Assembly: GCA_963969345.1 (NCBI GenBank)
Contig: OZ017766.1
Location: 9,114,001 to 9,178,000, forward strand
Reading direction: 5' to 3'
DNA: 64,000 nt
Origin: Turbatrix aceti
Lineage: Eukaryota > Nematoda > Chromadorea > Rhabditida > Panagrolaimidae
Shown: piece after piece, positions 23,626 through 34,396 of the stretch
How positions within the stretch are numbered: position 1 is the stretch's first letter
Layout: each line of letters begins with the position of its first letter
Translations under genes and position numbers: made by a program
Notes under the pieces: generated by a model
Seen by the model: the letters and a program-made list of their open reading frames with translations, nothing else
Databases searched by the model: none
Told to the model about the DNA's origin: nothing

Positions 23626-24007
23626 AGTATGTAATTGTCTGTCCGATGCGGTAAATAAAAAATATAAAATAGTGAAAATGCACGTAGCGCGCGAAGCTGC
23701 ATGGCATTGTTCCAGACGCCGGATCTATCATTTTTTTCGGATTTTGGGACGGCTTTGCGAAAAAACTACGCACTTCCATGATCATACAAGATATGCATAT
23801 ACCATTGAAATTATGTTAGTTTTTGATGGGGATCAGAACAAAATATAAAAAGTGAAGATCCCATTTCAAAAATGGCCAAATTATTTAAAATTTGGGTTTT
23901 TATCGTTTTTCCAACGCATGCCAATTTTGGTATCTCTTAAAAATGCCATGTATGGAGCTTTGCACATTTTCACTAATTTTTTATGTATGTTTTTAGTCAG
24001 TATCCAC

Positions 24008-24143
24008 CAAATGTGGCCATCCGAAATTTCGGTCAGATGATCCGATCCGTCATCCGATCCGAAATCCGATGCTTCGGATGATCCGATCCGAAACATCGGA
24101 TATTCATCGGATGGCGTTTCTGATCCGTCGGATGTCACCTCTG
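24008..24143. mobile_element. Miniature hAT-type element (136 bp)
   Basis: Perfect 8-bp duplication GTATCCAC (24000-24007 and 24144-24151) surrounds imperfect inverted ends (CAAATGTGGCCATCCG and CGGATGTCACCTCTG). The interior is made of repeated ATCCGATCCG motifs in both orientations. Confidence 0.85.
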
Positions 24144-24279
24144 GTATCCACAAAATTTCATATCCCAGTGCCAGTTTGAGTATTTACAGTCTTTGTACGT
24201 ATGTGTACTATGTGCAAAAACGAGGATTACTCACATTTTTTTTGATAATAAACAGAGTTGTTCAATTCGACAATTTTCA

Positions 24280-24620
24280 GCGCTCGCTCTGCTCACGCTC
24301 TTTGAGCAATTCAATTTTTCGTGCTCGCTCTGCTCACGCTCTTTGAGTTCTTAAAATTTTCGTGCTCGCTCTGCTCACGCTCTTTGAGTTCCCAAATTTT
24401 TCGCGCTCGCTCCGCTCGCGCTCTTTTCATTTTTTTTCTCCGCTCGCTCTGCTCACACTCTTTGAGCAATTCAATTTTTCGTGCTCGCTCTGCTCACGCT
24501 CTTTGAGTTCCTAAAATTTTCGTGCTCGCTCCGCTCGCGCTCTTTAGGCTTTTCAATTTTTTGTGCTCACACAACTCGCGCTCTTCAATTTTTTCGAGCT
24601 CCCTCCGACTCTGCTCTTTC
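24280..24620 (+). repeat. Left subterminal array of the hAT element
   Basis: Seven to eight units of ~40-45 bases, each with the core GCTCGCTCTGCTCACGCTCT followed by TTGAG and an AT-rich spacer. Likely transposase-binding sites by analogy with other hAT elements. Confidence 0.8.
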
Positions 24621-24856
24621 ATTTTTTTCGCATTCTCTTACCGTTTTTAATGCTTTTTTTCTTAAAACAACAACAGATTCCAGAGTTGAAAGGCCAGGGC
24701 TATGTTGGTCGCAAGTCGTTACAGTAATCAAACAATGATAGGTTAGGTTTCACGTGGAAGGGCACATTCATGGGAAGCCAACCGAACAGAGACTATAAAT
24801 TGAAAAAAAATACAGATGAGAAACAAAAAATTTAGAAAATCTTAAAAACCTTGGTT

Positions 24857-26925
24857 TTAAGCACGTTCGTTTACACTAATGGCTAGAATGCACCTTGCCC
24901 GAAGCAAGTCCGCTTTCGAAGGCGCCCTTTGAGCTTTGGAGAAGTATGTGAGACGCGAGAAGGCGCGCTCGCCAGCACCGATAGTGGGAGGGACAGTCAA
25001 GATAGCCAGCGCCATCTTACGGAGCATTGGAAATCGGGTTTCGTGTTGCCAATACTTGGCAGCGTCAATGTCGCAGGGTGGTTCTTTCAGATACTCCACC
25101 AGCTCGTTATGAGTCGGTGAGGGGTGAACGACCCGCTGAGGAAGGTTAAAGACCAAATTTTTGGATGTTGATGATTCAATCACTTGAGGAGCAGGTTCGA
25201 AGTCGTCTTGGATTTTTAGCTCTTGGATCTAAAAAAAATTGAGTTTTCCACAAACAAGGCCGTAAAATAAAAAAAAATTGAATATTTTAGGTAAAATTTA
25301 CGAAGAATTTTATGAAAAAGCGAATTAAAAAAACGCTTTCGCAGAACTGCTAGAAAACTGATCTGTAAGAAAAACTTTCAGCGATTAGGTTCTGATAGGA
25401 TTGGAGCGCTAATAATTGGACGGAAAATGAAACTTTGCAACGATTTGCTGCCGTCAGAGTAATTCTATATGTTCGTTGTTTTTTGATCTTGCTTTTTTTA
25501 ACACTTTTGTAATGAAAAAAAAGTTACATTAAAATGGGCTGGTCCGGGCTTAAATTTTGCAAGCCCGGCACGGCCGGGGCGCAAAAAAACCTGCCCGTTG
25601 AGAACCCTGATAGTAATAAAAAAATTAACAAACCATTTGCTTGTACGATTCCTGAATCTGTTCGTCATCCGTGAGGTAGGTCCGAAGCGAGGGGTCAATT
25701 AATTGAGCTGCAGTGAAAATAGGATCCTTGAAGGTTCCTAAGACGTCGGAAAATCGTGTTTCAACTTCCGTTTTCAGGTTTTTGAAAAGACCAAACTTGT
25801 CCTCGGCGGTCTAAAAAAATATATCCTATTTTTAAACAGTAAACTAAAAACTGTTTTACTAACATCACAGTCCATCAGAACGCTCTCGAGAGCCGGTTTG
25901 AGATACCCCAATGTTGATGAGGTCGACGATTGGAGTTTGATTTGAATACCTCTGACTTTTTCAAAGGCCTTGATTGTTTCTTCCATGAAAACTTTGTGTT
26001 GTGGCGTTAAGCAGCGCCCCAGATGAGTAGTGGAGATCATGTTAAAATCGTTGAAGTTGCTGAGCAGTTTCTTGAAGGCGTCGACGAGGCTACCCCAACG
26101 AGTCTTGCAAGGAAGGATCAAGTGAGAGCCGGCTTTCAGCTTGAACTCACGGTAACACTTCACAGACTGCCTGACGTTTTTCAAATTTGTCAGAATCTCC
26201 TGAAAAATAACCCAAGTGAATAAAATAAAAAAATAAAAACATACGCGATACATCGCTTGGATATTTTCCGCCTTCTGGAAAGCATGTTGCATAGACAGCT
26301 CGAATCGATGAGACGCGCAATAGAGATTTCCTTGTTCCAAGAATTCATCCTCGTCCAAGTTGTCAGTGGCTTCGCCGGTAAAGAGCTCATCATCAGGAAT
26401 CAGCTCGCTCTCCAACTGAATGAGGTCTTCATCTTGTTCTTGACTGACAGGCACAACGTCCTCGTCGTCGTTGCCGAACGGATCGGCATCCTCGCTGTTG
26501 AACGGCATGCTGCAATAAAAAAATGATAAAAATGTAAAAAACAAAAAAAAAACATACGAGAAAGCGCGTTGCATGTTTCGGGCGCCATCCGTCACAACTC
26601 GGCAGCAAAGCGAAAGACTGAGACCATGACGCGTCAGGCACTCGGTAACCGCATCGCGAATGCGCTGCCAAGTGTGGCTTCCGTCAAGGACCAACATGTC
26701 CAGAACAAATGACTTAAGGGCACCACTTTTTTCGTCGTAGTAGTGAATAACGATGACCAAAAAAGGTATACCGCTTTGCGTCGTAGATCCGTCAACGGCG
26801 CAGGAGTAGTGGCGTCCTTTCACTTTATCCAACTGTGATTTCACAAAATTGTCCGCAGAATCAATGATTTGAGTTCGGAGCATAGCGCGGGTAGGAATCT
26901 TTATTCGGGCCAATTTGAGGATGTT
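24857..26925 (-). CDS. hAT-family transposase, N-terminus not found
   Basis: Exons on the minus strand: 26925-26558, 26509-26245, 26199-25864, 25810-25634, 25228-24857; GT-AG borders with matching phases give 505 residues. RNase-H-like catalytic core: CAVDGSTTQSG (first Asp), CCRVVTDGARNMQ (second Asp), ASHRFELSMQHAF (the CxxH-type hAT motif) and KTRWGSLVDAF. A long acidic insertion follows (QEQDEDLIQLESELIPDDEL). The C-terminal hAT dimerisation domain has AKYWQHE and TIGAGERAFSRL. No BED zinc finger or start codon was found upstream of 26925, so the gene may be 5'-truncated or use an unrecognised first exon. The 25229-25633 intron carries part of another hAT family. Confidence 0.88.
25250..25612. 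mobile_element. Partial hAT-type element inside a transposase intron
   Basis: Right end CCCGTTGAGAACCCTG and interior (GAATTTTATGAAAAAG) match the element at 18976-19496. The left end is missing or decayed. Confidence 0.7.
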
Positions 26926-27139
26926 CTGCAATAAATAACAGATGTAAAAAACAAAGTATACACTGAGACTTCTGCAATCCAAACAATATGATAAAGAAAA
27001 GATGATAAAATGGTAAAAACCGAAACAAGAGCTATGCGGTTTGAACCACACACCCAACTATGCGGTTTGAATACAGTCGTTTTCGTTTTAGGGCCATGGC
27101 GCGTGCGCGCAAATGTCTAAGAGATCGCCCGCGCGCGAA

Positions 27140-27425
27140 TTTCTTTTTTTTCTCGTGCTCGCTCCACTCTTGCTCTTTTCTTTTTTCCTGTGCTCGCTCA
27201 ACTCTTGCTCTTTTCTTTTTTTCTCTGTGCTCGCTCTGCTCACGCTCTTTGAGCAATTCAATTTTTCGTGCTCGCTCTGCTCACGCTCTTTGAGTTCCCA
27301 AATTTTTCGCGCTCGCTCCGCTCGCGCTCTTTGAGTTCCCAAATTTTTCGCGCTCGCTCCGCTCGCGCTCTTTGAGTTCTCCAATTTTTCTCGCTCGCTC
27401 TGCTCGCGCTCGTGAGCTGAGCAGG
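27140..27425 (+). repeat. Right subterminal array of the hAT element
   Basis: Same GCTCGCTCTGCTCACGCTCT units as the left array, six or seven copies. Long Glu/Arg-rich open frames on the minus strand here are repeat artefacts. Confidence 0.8.
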
Positions 27426-27478
27426 AGTGAGCAGTGAGCAGGAGCAATTTGGTGAGCATCGAACAACTCTGTAATAAA

Positions 27479-27932
27479 TATATGTCGTCAATCGAGCGCG
27501 CTAGTAGCCTACACGGTGCATAATACCCAAATGCTTGCACAAAAAATATGTATTTACACGGATTGGGAATATGACAGTCTTTTGCTCATTTAGTTTTGTC
27601 CGTAGATCTCCTTTGCTTCCTTTTTTCTTCACTCGTTTACGCGTGTTTTAAAAAATGTTGTTTTTTGGAGTTTTTACAACCTGTCGTATTTATTTTCTAT
27701 TCTTGCGCTTATCAACATGATTTTTTGTTTCCAGTTGTTTGATTTATTTTTAGCCGCTTCAAAGAAAACACGGGGGTCGGAGTTTTTGTTCTCGATAAGA
27801 ATATTTAGGACGTTGTGATGACGTGCCGAAGGATGTGTACGTGAATAGTGTGCGTTTTTTTCGTATGGAGAAGAACATTGTTTTGCTTAATTGACAACAT
27901 ATATTTTTTTTTCAACTTTTATAAATTCTTAG
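27479..27932. other. 5' flank of copy C, paralogous to the 5' flank of copy D
   Basis: Shared landmarks with 33720-34203 in the same order: GTCGTCA..CG, TTTTGCTCATTTA, TTCTTGCGCTTATCAAC / TTCTTGTGCTTATTTTATC, GCTTCAAAGAAAACACGGG. A segmental duplication including promoter sequence. Confidence 0.6.
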
Positions 27933-30033
27933 TACCTGCATTTTCTTGTCAAAATGTTATACCTGTAAGTTTCTTGTTTTTTGTTATTAATAAATATTTA
28001 AGAGGGAGTCTGCGACAGGATTTAGGAATAAGGTGAAGGCGACGGAACAGCTATTTTATGACGACAAATGTTTTGTGCCCAAGTTGTAAGGGACCATGGG
28101 TAAGGTCTAAATCCGGGATATTAGATTTTTCTGATGCCGGATTCTGAAGTGGCAGCTTCTGAAAGTTCACCACCCCTGATTTTTCAAGTCGCTTCATGGT
28201 TGAGGCAAAAATCTGATATTTTGGATACGGGGGTTTCTTGGCACGGGAAATCGATTGGCGTACTCAGATTTTTCAAAAAACATCTGGTTTTCCTGTAATT
28301 ATCGATTTTTGTCAATTAACGTTACTTTATGGCCTCTGGTAATTTTAAAAAAAAGTTCCGTTTTGTACAGACCCTTTTATCTTGTAGCCCGTCTTTTTCT
28401 GTGTCGGATAAGCTCAAAAAATAAAAAAAAGGAGGGATACCAGAAGGCCATATCCGTGGTTTTCCGTCGCGCACTCGAGTAAAAAGCGCGCGCACAGTCT
28501 CTTTTTCGCTTCGCTGGACAAAAAAGTGATGCGCGCGCACGTAACAGGAGTCAACTTTGAAAAATTGCCCTGAAGCTAGTTTTTGTTTTGAATGCTTGCG
28601 GTCATTTTGTTTGGTTTGGGCATGTCCCAAAGATTGTTTTAAGCTACTTGTGCTCTTTATTGCATAAATTTCCGATCAGATACGGCATTTGAAAGTTCAT
28701 GTTTCTTTTGTCGCCTGTAGCACTGCGCAAAATTAACCGATCAAAGAGAAAAGTGGCCAAAAACAATCTCTGGGACATGCCCAAACCAAACAAAATGACC
28801 ACAAGCATTCAAAACAAAAACTAGCTTCAGGGCAATTTTTCAAAGTTGACTCCTGTTACGTGCGCGCGCATCACTTTTTTGTCCAGCGAAGCGAAAAAGA
28901 GACTGTGCGCGCGCTTTTTACTCGAGTGCGCGACGGAAAACCACGGATATGGCCTTCTGGTATCCCTCCTTTTTTTTATTTTTTGTGCTTATCCGACACA
29001 GAAAAAGACGGGCTACAAGATAAAAGGGTCTGTACAAAACGGAACTTTTTTTTAAAATTACCAGAGGCCATAAAGTAACGTTAATTGACAAAAATCGATA
29101 ATTACAGGAAAACCAGATGTTTTTTGAAAAATCTGAGTACGCCAATCGATTTCCCGTGCCAAGAAACCCCCGTATCCAAAATATCAGATTTTTGCCTCAA
29201 CCATGAAGCGACTTGAAAAATCAGGGGTGGTGAACTTTCAGAAGCTGCCACTTCAGAATCCGGCATCAGAAAAATCTAATATCCCGGATTTAGACCTTAC
29301 CCATGGTCCCTTACAACTTGGGCACAAAACATTTGTCGTCATAAAATAGCTGTTCCGTCGAAACTAAATCCTGTCGCAGACTCCCTCTTAATTAGTAAAT
29401 ATGCTTCATTTTAGAGCCATATACATTTCTCTACATTTCGCATTTTTTGCAATCGACTTCTGTCTGAAACCATCGGTACAACGTTTCGTAAAATACAACT
29501 CATCGCTCGTTGACAAAATCATTATCCGTATTTTGGTAATTCTATTGAAGCTCTTCATATTTTTGTTTTTTCTGTTCATGGGGCATTTGTTTTTCTACAA
29601 GATGTCCGTATGTTTTATAACAGATACCCAAACAAAAAATAATAATCCTTCCAAAGAACTTTCAGTATTCAATTGTTCAAATCGTTATCGGTGCTGGTGT
29701 TTTGCAGTTGGTATTCTTAATCTTTAAAGATCTTTGTTGTATTTGGTTCAACTGTTGCAGTAAAAAAGAAATGTAAATAAGTATAATAAAATCCGTCATT
29801 TTTATTAAAATTATGATATTTATTTCAGCAACAACAAATTGAAATCGCTTTTTGAATGCAACAAAGGGAACCCGACAGTCGATGATCATTTATTGACGAA
29901 TCTCACTAAAAGTGAAAATCCAAAAAATGCAACATCTCAAGTCCGGTATAACCATGAAAGCGGTTCCTTGCATTCGTCCGAATTTTCTTTTGATCATATC
30001 GGTAGCGAATTCGAATACCAAAAAGAAGTGTAA
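27933..30033 (+). CDS. Tetraspan-like family copy C, 5' end disrupted
   Basis: Intact downstream exons: 29415-29607, 29666-29772, 29829-30033. Upstream, 27933-27964 is a short in-frame exon remnant (donor gtaagt). An ATG at 27954 could serve as a start, but the signal-like first exon seen in D and E is broken: the paralogous stretch at ~27866-27896 runs into a TGA. Helices: IIIRILVILLKLFIFLFFLF and YSIVQIVIGAGVLQLVFLIF, then a Cys-rich turn. The C-terminus is longer than in D/E. Intron 1 contains the 1.39 kb foldback FB3. Probably a damaged gene, though exons 2-4 remain fully open. Confidence 0.55.
27998..29391. mobile_element. Foldback element FB3 with 11-bp target duplication, in intron 1 of copy C
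   Basis: Ends TTAAGAGGGAGTCTG and CAGACTCCCTCTTAA, with flanks TTAATAAATAT (27987-27997) and TTAGTAAATAT (29392-29402), one mismatch. Arms of about 650 bases are nearly identical (the same 75-residue frame reads from 28255 on + and from 29145 on -). Inner arm segments (GGCATGTCCCAAAGATTG) are shared with FB1/FB2. A 9-11 bp duplication with very long arms suggests Mutator-like mobilisation. Confidence 0.85.
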
Positions 30034-30388
30034 AAAAAACTGGCTGAAAACTGTTTAATGATGTAACGCAAAATAAAACATACGTAAATATGTATAATTT
30101 TGGAAAATAAAAACCCTGATGAATGAACAGATCACAAGGAATCATTGTTGCATGCAACTCAAAAAACTGAAATCACCAAAGACTAAAAAATTAATTTTTC
30201 CATAAAGTTGAGAAGCTCAAAATTGTCTCGGTGACGTCAGGAAATATTGTGGGAGCACACCAGGCTCCCAGTTGGATTCGGGTGGTGGCGCGAGTGCCGC
30301 CGCGGTGCCTAGAACGAGGCGGCAAGCGACCGAGAACCAAAGAGAAAGAGGAACTCACCCAGGAGGTTCCTACACGCGCCCGTGGCAC
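30034..30388. other. Spacer between copy C and FB2
   Basis: A GC-rich patch at 30230-30390 is open on both strands but has no splice sites or recognisable protein. Probably repeat-derived. Confidence 0.4.
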
Positions 30389-31755
30389 CGCATTTACTTT
30401 CCCCTTGTTTTTTGACAGTGGAGCGCGCGCGCGCATTTTTGAAGGGAGGCATTTACAAAAAAAGGCCCTGAAGCTAATTTTTGTTTGTTATGCTAACGGT
30501 CACTTGGGTAGGTTTAGGCATGTCCCAAAGATTGTTTTAAGCCACTCGCGGCATTTCTCGGATAATTTTGCGCTGTGCTACAGCCGTTAAAAAAACACGA
30601 AACTTTCAAGTGCCGTAATTCACCAAAATTTCTGGGAATTTTAAAAAGTTTTCAATAGCGGGATTCCTTATGTCAAGAAGAATCAGTGTGCACAATATGG
30701 GGCCCTGGATCGCAGCCGTTTTGGAGATTCATAAAAAAGAACGATTCTGCGCTAAAAAATGCGCACATTTTGAAAAATATATGAAATATTGTTAATAATC
30801 ATGCCCTTAATCAAGACAAGACAGAAATAAATAAAAAACAAAGGAATCAGAAGCCATAAAAAATTCAGATCCTTTTCGTGATTCTGACTTTTCGCCGAAA
30901 TTTATTCGCGGTAGGAACCCTGAACGGAACAGCAGGCGAAACGAACTAGGGTTCCCACCCCCCCTCGTTTAAATTGCGGGGGGGGATATACGGGGGGGAA
31001 ATCTTCACGGGGAGTAGAACGGGGAATTTCACGGGGGAGAAACCGTTGCGGGGGGGGATACGGGGGATTACGGGGGTTACGGGGGAGGTAGTTTTCCAAA
31101 AACAGTTAGATGCCCACGCGCGCTGCGCATTGCACGCATGTTGCGCTGTTTTTTGTTTTCAAAATCCGTGTTCAAGTTTATCCCGGAGTAAAATTTGTCA
31201 ATGGAGGGATATAAGTTCACGGGGAGGAGATGTTCACGGGGAGTAGAACGGGGAATTTCACGGGGGAGAAACCGTTGCGGGGGGGGAATACGGGGGGCTC
31301 CCCGCGGGGAGCTCCCCGGGGACCCCGCGGGGAACGGGGGGGGACGGGAACCCTAAAACGAACCACGAAATATGCAATGCGCGTGCGCATTTTCAAGCGC
31401 AGAATCGTTCTTTTTTATGAATCTCCAAAACGGCTGCGATCCAGGGCCCCATATTGTGCACACTGATTCTTCTTGACATAAGGAATCCCGCTATTGAAAA
31501 CTTTTTAAAATTCCCAGACATTTTGGTGAATTACGGCACTTGAAAGTTTCGTGTTTTTTTAACGGCTGTAGCACAGCGCAAAATTATCCGAGAAATGCCG
31601 CGAGTGGCTTAAAACAATCTTTGGGACATGCCTAAGCCTACCCAAATGACCGTTAGCATAACAAACAAAAATTAGCTTCAGGGCCTTTTTTTGTAAATGC
31701 CTCTTTTGACGCGCGCGCGCGTCTCTTTTTTCCCAATGTCAGAAAAAAGCATGCG
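30389..31755. mobile_element. Foldback element FB2 with nested G-rich hAT-type insertion
   Basis: Same family as FB1, arms inverted around ~30850. Ends CGCATTTACTTTCCCC and AAAGCATGCG; GGCACCGCAT/ATGCGGTGCC may extend the ends to 30384-31760. Interrupted at 30947-31355 by another element. Confidence 0.75.
30947..31355. mobile_element. G-rich hAT-type element (409 bp)
   Basis: Ends TAGGGTTCCC and GGGAACCCTA, perfect 8-bp duplication AAACGAAC (30939-30946 and 31356-31363). The pre-insertion site is seen in FB1 near 14717-14735 (complement of GCGAAGCGAACCACGAAA). Interior: a ~58-base unit ending in GAAACCGTTGCGGGGGGG occurs twice (31003-31060, 31228-31285). Confidence 0.87.
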
Positions 31756-31786
31756 GTGCCGTGGGTGCAGGTGATGAGTGAGATGG

Positions 31787-32858
31787 CCACAGCAAAGGCG
31801 TTTTTTTGCAAGTAAGATGTAAAAGCGTACTCGTACTATGTGCGCGCCTTTCTCGTATCTCCTAGACCACTCATAGACACTTCTAGCGTTTGTAGGCAAT
31901 GGGACTGTGTTTGTAAGCATTTTTAGGTTACTTGTGAGCATATCTGTGTTTGCAAGAGTTTAAAAAAACGACGAATCGCCGGCTCGCGTTTGCTTTATAA
32001 TCCCGATTCCCTTACCCTCGCATCAGTCGTTTGTCGGTTAAAAAAACAATATTTATCATAAGTGAGCAAAAAAACACGTAAAAAACAAAAAAAAAACAAC
32101 AAATAAATAAAAAAAGAAATAAAATATTTTGTCTTCGTCGTCAGTCGTACTTTTGAAGACGTCAATGGTGCCGAAACAAATTGTTTGAACTGATGATGTG
32201 GTCTGATGACGTTGATGTTGTCAACTCGAAGCCAATGATTTCAGGTTTATGCCTGAAAATCATAAAAATGAGGAAAATCCATCATAGCACGCGCGACAGA
32301 TACTTTCGTGCTTTCACCCCAAAAACTCACCAAAGTTGATGCCGGTTGTCGACTAGTTAGTCCAGTAGAGCAGCTGTTTGTTGCCGATTAGGATTTGACC
32401 GTAGAAAGTAGAAAAATACGACGAAAAATGGACGAAACAACAAAAAACCACGCAAAGTCATCAAAACGACGAAAAAAACAAAGTTGCGTGGACGCTCATC
32501 GCAGAAAAATCGATGTCAAACAGTGTTTTCGAGCGTCAAACGCTGATTGCGAGTTTTTGTAAGTACTTGGAAGCATATTTTTGGCGTCGAAGTCGATGAC
32601 AGGCAAAACCTAAGCGTTTGTATTCACTTTCAGGCTCAAAAGCGTGTTTACAAGTTTTTATATTCACTTGAAAGCAGTTGCATTGCGTGGCAAGTTTGTT
32701 GTAATCGCCTATTTGCCAAAACGCGATATCTACAAGTGTTTGCGTTCACCTTCAAGCGCGACATGGCGTTTGTAAGCTTTTTCATGCACCGGGAAGCAAA
32801 AATTGGTACTTGTACGCTTTTACGTCTTACTAGCAAAAAAACGCGTTTGCTGTGACCG
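31787..32858. mobile_element. DNA element with ~45-bp inverted ends
   Basis: CACAGCAAAGGCGTTTTTTT at the left is mirrored by AAAAAAACGCGTTTGCTGTG at the right; similarity continues through GTAAGA(T/C)GTAAAAGCGTAC. A deleted copy is at 18180-18620. No clear target duplication. Confidence 0.65.
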
Positions 32859-32921
32859 GGCACCGAGTTGCCGGTCGGAGGGAACGAGTGGGACCAGGCG
32901 ATAAGGTTAGCTGGTCGCTAG

Positions 32922-33205
32922 CAAGGGTGTCAACGGGCCGAATTTTTGTCGGCCCGCCTTTTTACCAAAGGGTAAAGTTGAAGCAAAATTTACTAAAATT
33001 TTTTCAATTTGTTGAAAAATATGAGTTGAAAGGGTAAAAATACACGTTGTTATTCATAATGGGGGAGGATTACTCAAAATGAGCAAGTTTTTGGTACATT
33101 TTTGACTGTTTTGAATAAATTTTGTTCTAAAATTTTCTTTTTTTTTAAACCGGGCCGCCGTGCCGGGCCGACTCACCATCAGGCCCGGCCCGATTGACAT
33201 CCTTG
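32922..33205. mobile_element. Miniature hAT-type element (284 bp)
   Basis: Ends CAAGGGTGTCAACGGGCC and GGCCCGATTGACATCCTTG, flanks GTCGCTAG and ATCGCTAG (7 of 8 identical). Confidence 0.82.
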
Positions 33206-34203
33206 ATCGCTAGTGTCGCTCTACGTAGGCACACAGGAGTAAAGCACAAACGTTTATTGGAACACCCAATAAACACAGAATAACTGACAATAAATATGAA
33301 CAACCAGAGGTAACAGCAACTAACACAATAATGAATCCCATAAGGGGCAGAAAGAGAGCCTTATGTATTGTATACGAATCGGGGCAGAATATTCTCGAAG
33401 ATACAAGAGGAGATCCGTGGGAACGTTTGCATTCGTTGATTAGTCGCGAAGTTTTCATAGAATCGGGCCGAGGTTGAGCTTGATGTGCACGCGCTCCTCC
33501 ATTTCGCTTCGATACCGGAACGCGGGAAGTTCGAATACTTCGCGTGACGCGACAATATTATGTAATGTGATGATTTTTCGTTGTTTAAACGCACATGTAT
33601 CTTACGTACTAAAAATATGCTTCAACCAATGTGCATCCGTATATGTATATGCACAGTTTTTGTACCTGCAGGCTATTAGCTGCAAAAACGAGGGTTACTC
33701 ACTTCTTCCTGACAATATTTATGTCGTCAGTCGTGCGAGTAGACAACACGGTGCCAAGTCAATGTTCGCATAAACTATAAATGGGAAATATGTATGTGCG
33801 TACCGACGACTTTGGCCCTCTTCGTGCAATCTCGATACTCATCACTGTCTCTTTAATTTTGTAATGAGTAATTATGCACGAGTAAGAGTAATAAAGTAAA
33901 GTAAAGTATGTGCGTATGACAATATATTTTGCTCATTTATGGCAGCATTTGATCTGTTTTTTACTGTTATTGTTTTTAGATATGTTTTTTTTTGGTATAA
34001 TTTTTTTAAAGTTTTCTAAACAATCGGTCGTATTTATGTATGTAATTTCAATTCTTGTGCTTATTTTATCAGCTATGGTCTACTTTATCGTTGCAGTTTA
34101 ATTTTAGTTCACAAATTGCTTCGAAGAACACACGGGTTCATGATAAGAAAATTTTGGGCGTTATGATGTCGTGCGAGTGGATAGTATGTATACGTCACTA
34201 TAT
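33206..34203. other. Spacer and 5' flank of copy D
   Basis: 33214-33560 on the minus strand has an LTR-like look: CCAATAAACGTTTGTGC followed by a GC-rich stretch that continues beyond the miniature element. No second LTR was found. 33700-34203 is paralogous to the 5' flank of copy C and contains the empty site of the hAT transposon. Confidence 0.4.
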
Positions 34204-34211
34204 ATCGTGCG

Positions 34212-34396
34212 CAGTGTTGCCGGGTACCCGGACCGAAACCGGCCGGTTCCGGGTACCCGAACCGGAACCGAACCGGTTCCGGGTACCCGAAAAATTAATT
34301 TTCGGTTCCGGTTCCGGTTCCGGGTACCCGAAAAATTAATTTTCGGTTCCGGTTCCGGTTCGAGTGCCCGAAAAATTTTCAGAACCGATAACAATG
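34212..34396. mobile_element. Miniature hAT-type element (185 bp) at the copy D start codon
   Basis: Left end CAGTGTTGCCGGGTACCC, right end ...AACCGATAACAATG; perfect 8-bp duplication ATCGTGCG (34204-34211 and 34397-34404). The interior has repeated GGTTCCGGGTACCCGAA blocks. Its last three bases (34394-34396) are the ATG that opens copy D. Confidence 0.85.

Larger units (their letters stand above)
24253..27471. mobile_element. hAT transposon with transposase gene and subterminal repeat arrays
   Basis: Ends CAGAGTTGTTC and GAACAACTCTG, with flanking TAATAAA at 24246-24252 and 27472-27478. The paralogous empty site is near 33708-33725 (after the shared GCAAAAACGAG(A/G)GTTACTCAC and before TATGTCGTCAGTCG). 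Contains a minus-strand transposase gene. Both ends carry tandem arrays of GCTCGCTCTGCTCACGCTCT in the same orientation. Confidence 0.88.

Noticed and set aside
27088..27540. Glu/Arg/Ser-rich open frames on the minus strand
   Set aside because: Direct translation of the hAT subterminal repeat array; all frames stay open because the unit lacks stops.
28255..29145. Identical 75-residue frames on opposite strands
   Set aside because: They are the two arms of foldback FB3, not genes.
30191..30436. 81-residue minus-strand frame next to FB2
   Set aside because: Overlaps the FB2 end and lacks splice or protein evidence.
33210..33458. Hydrophobic 82-residue minus-strand frame
   Set aside because: Could suggest a membrane exon, but it overlaps the LTR-like region and has no partner exon.
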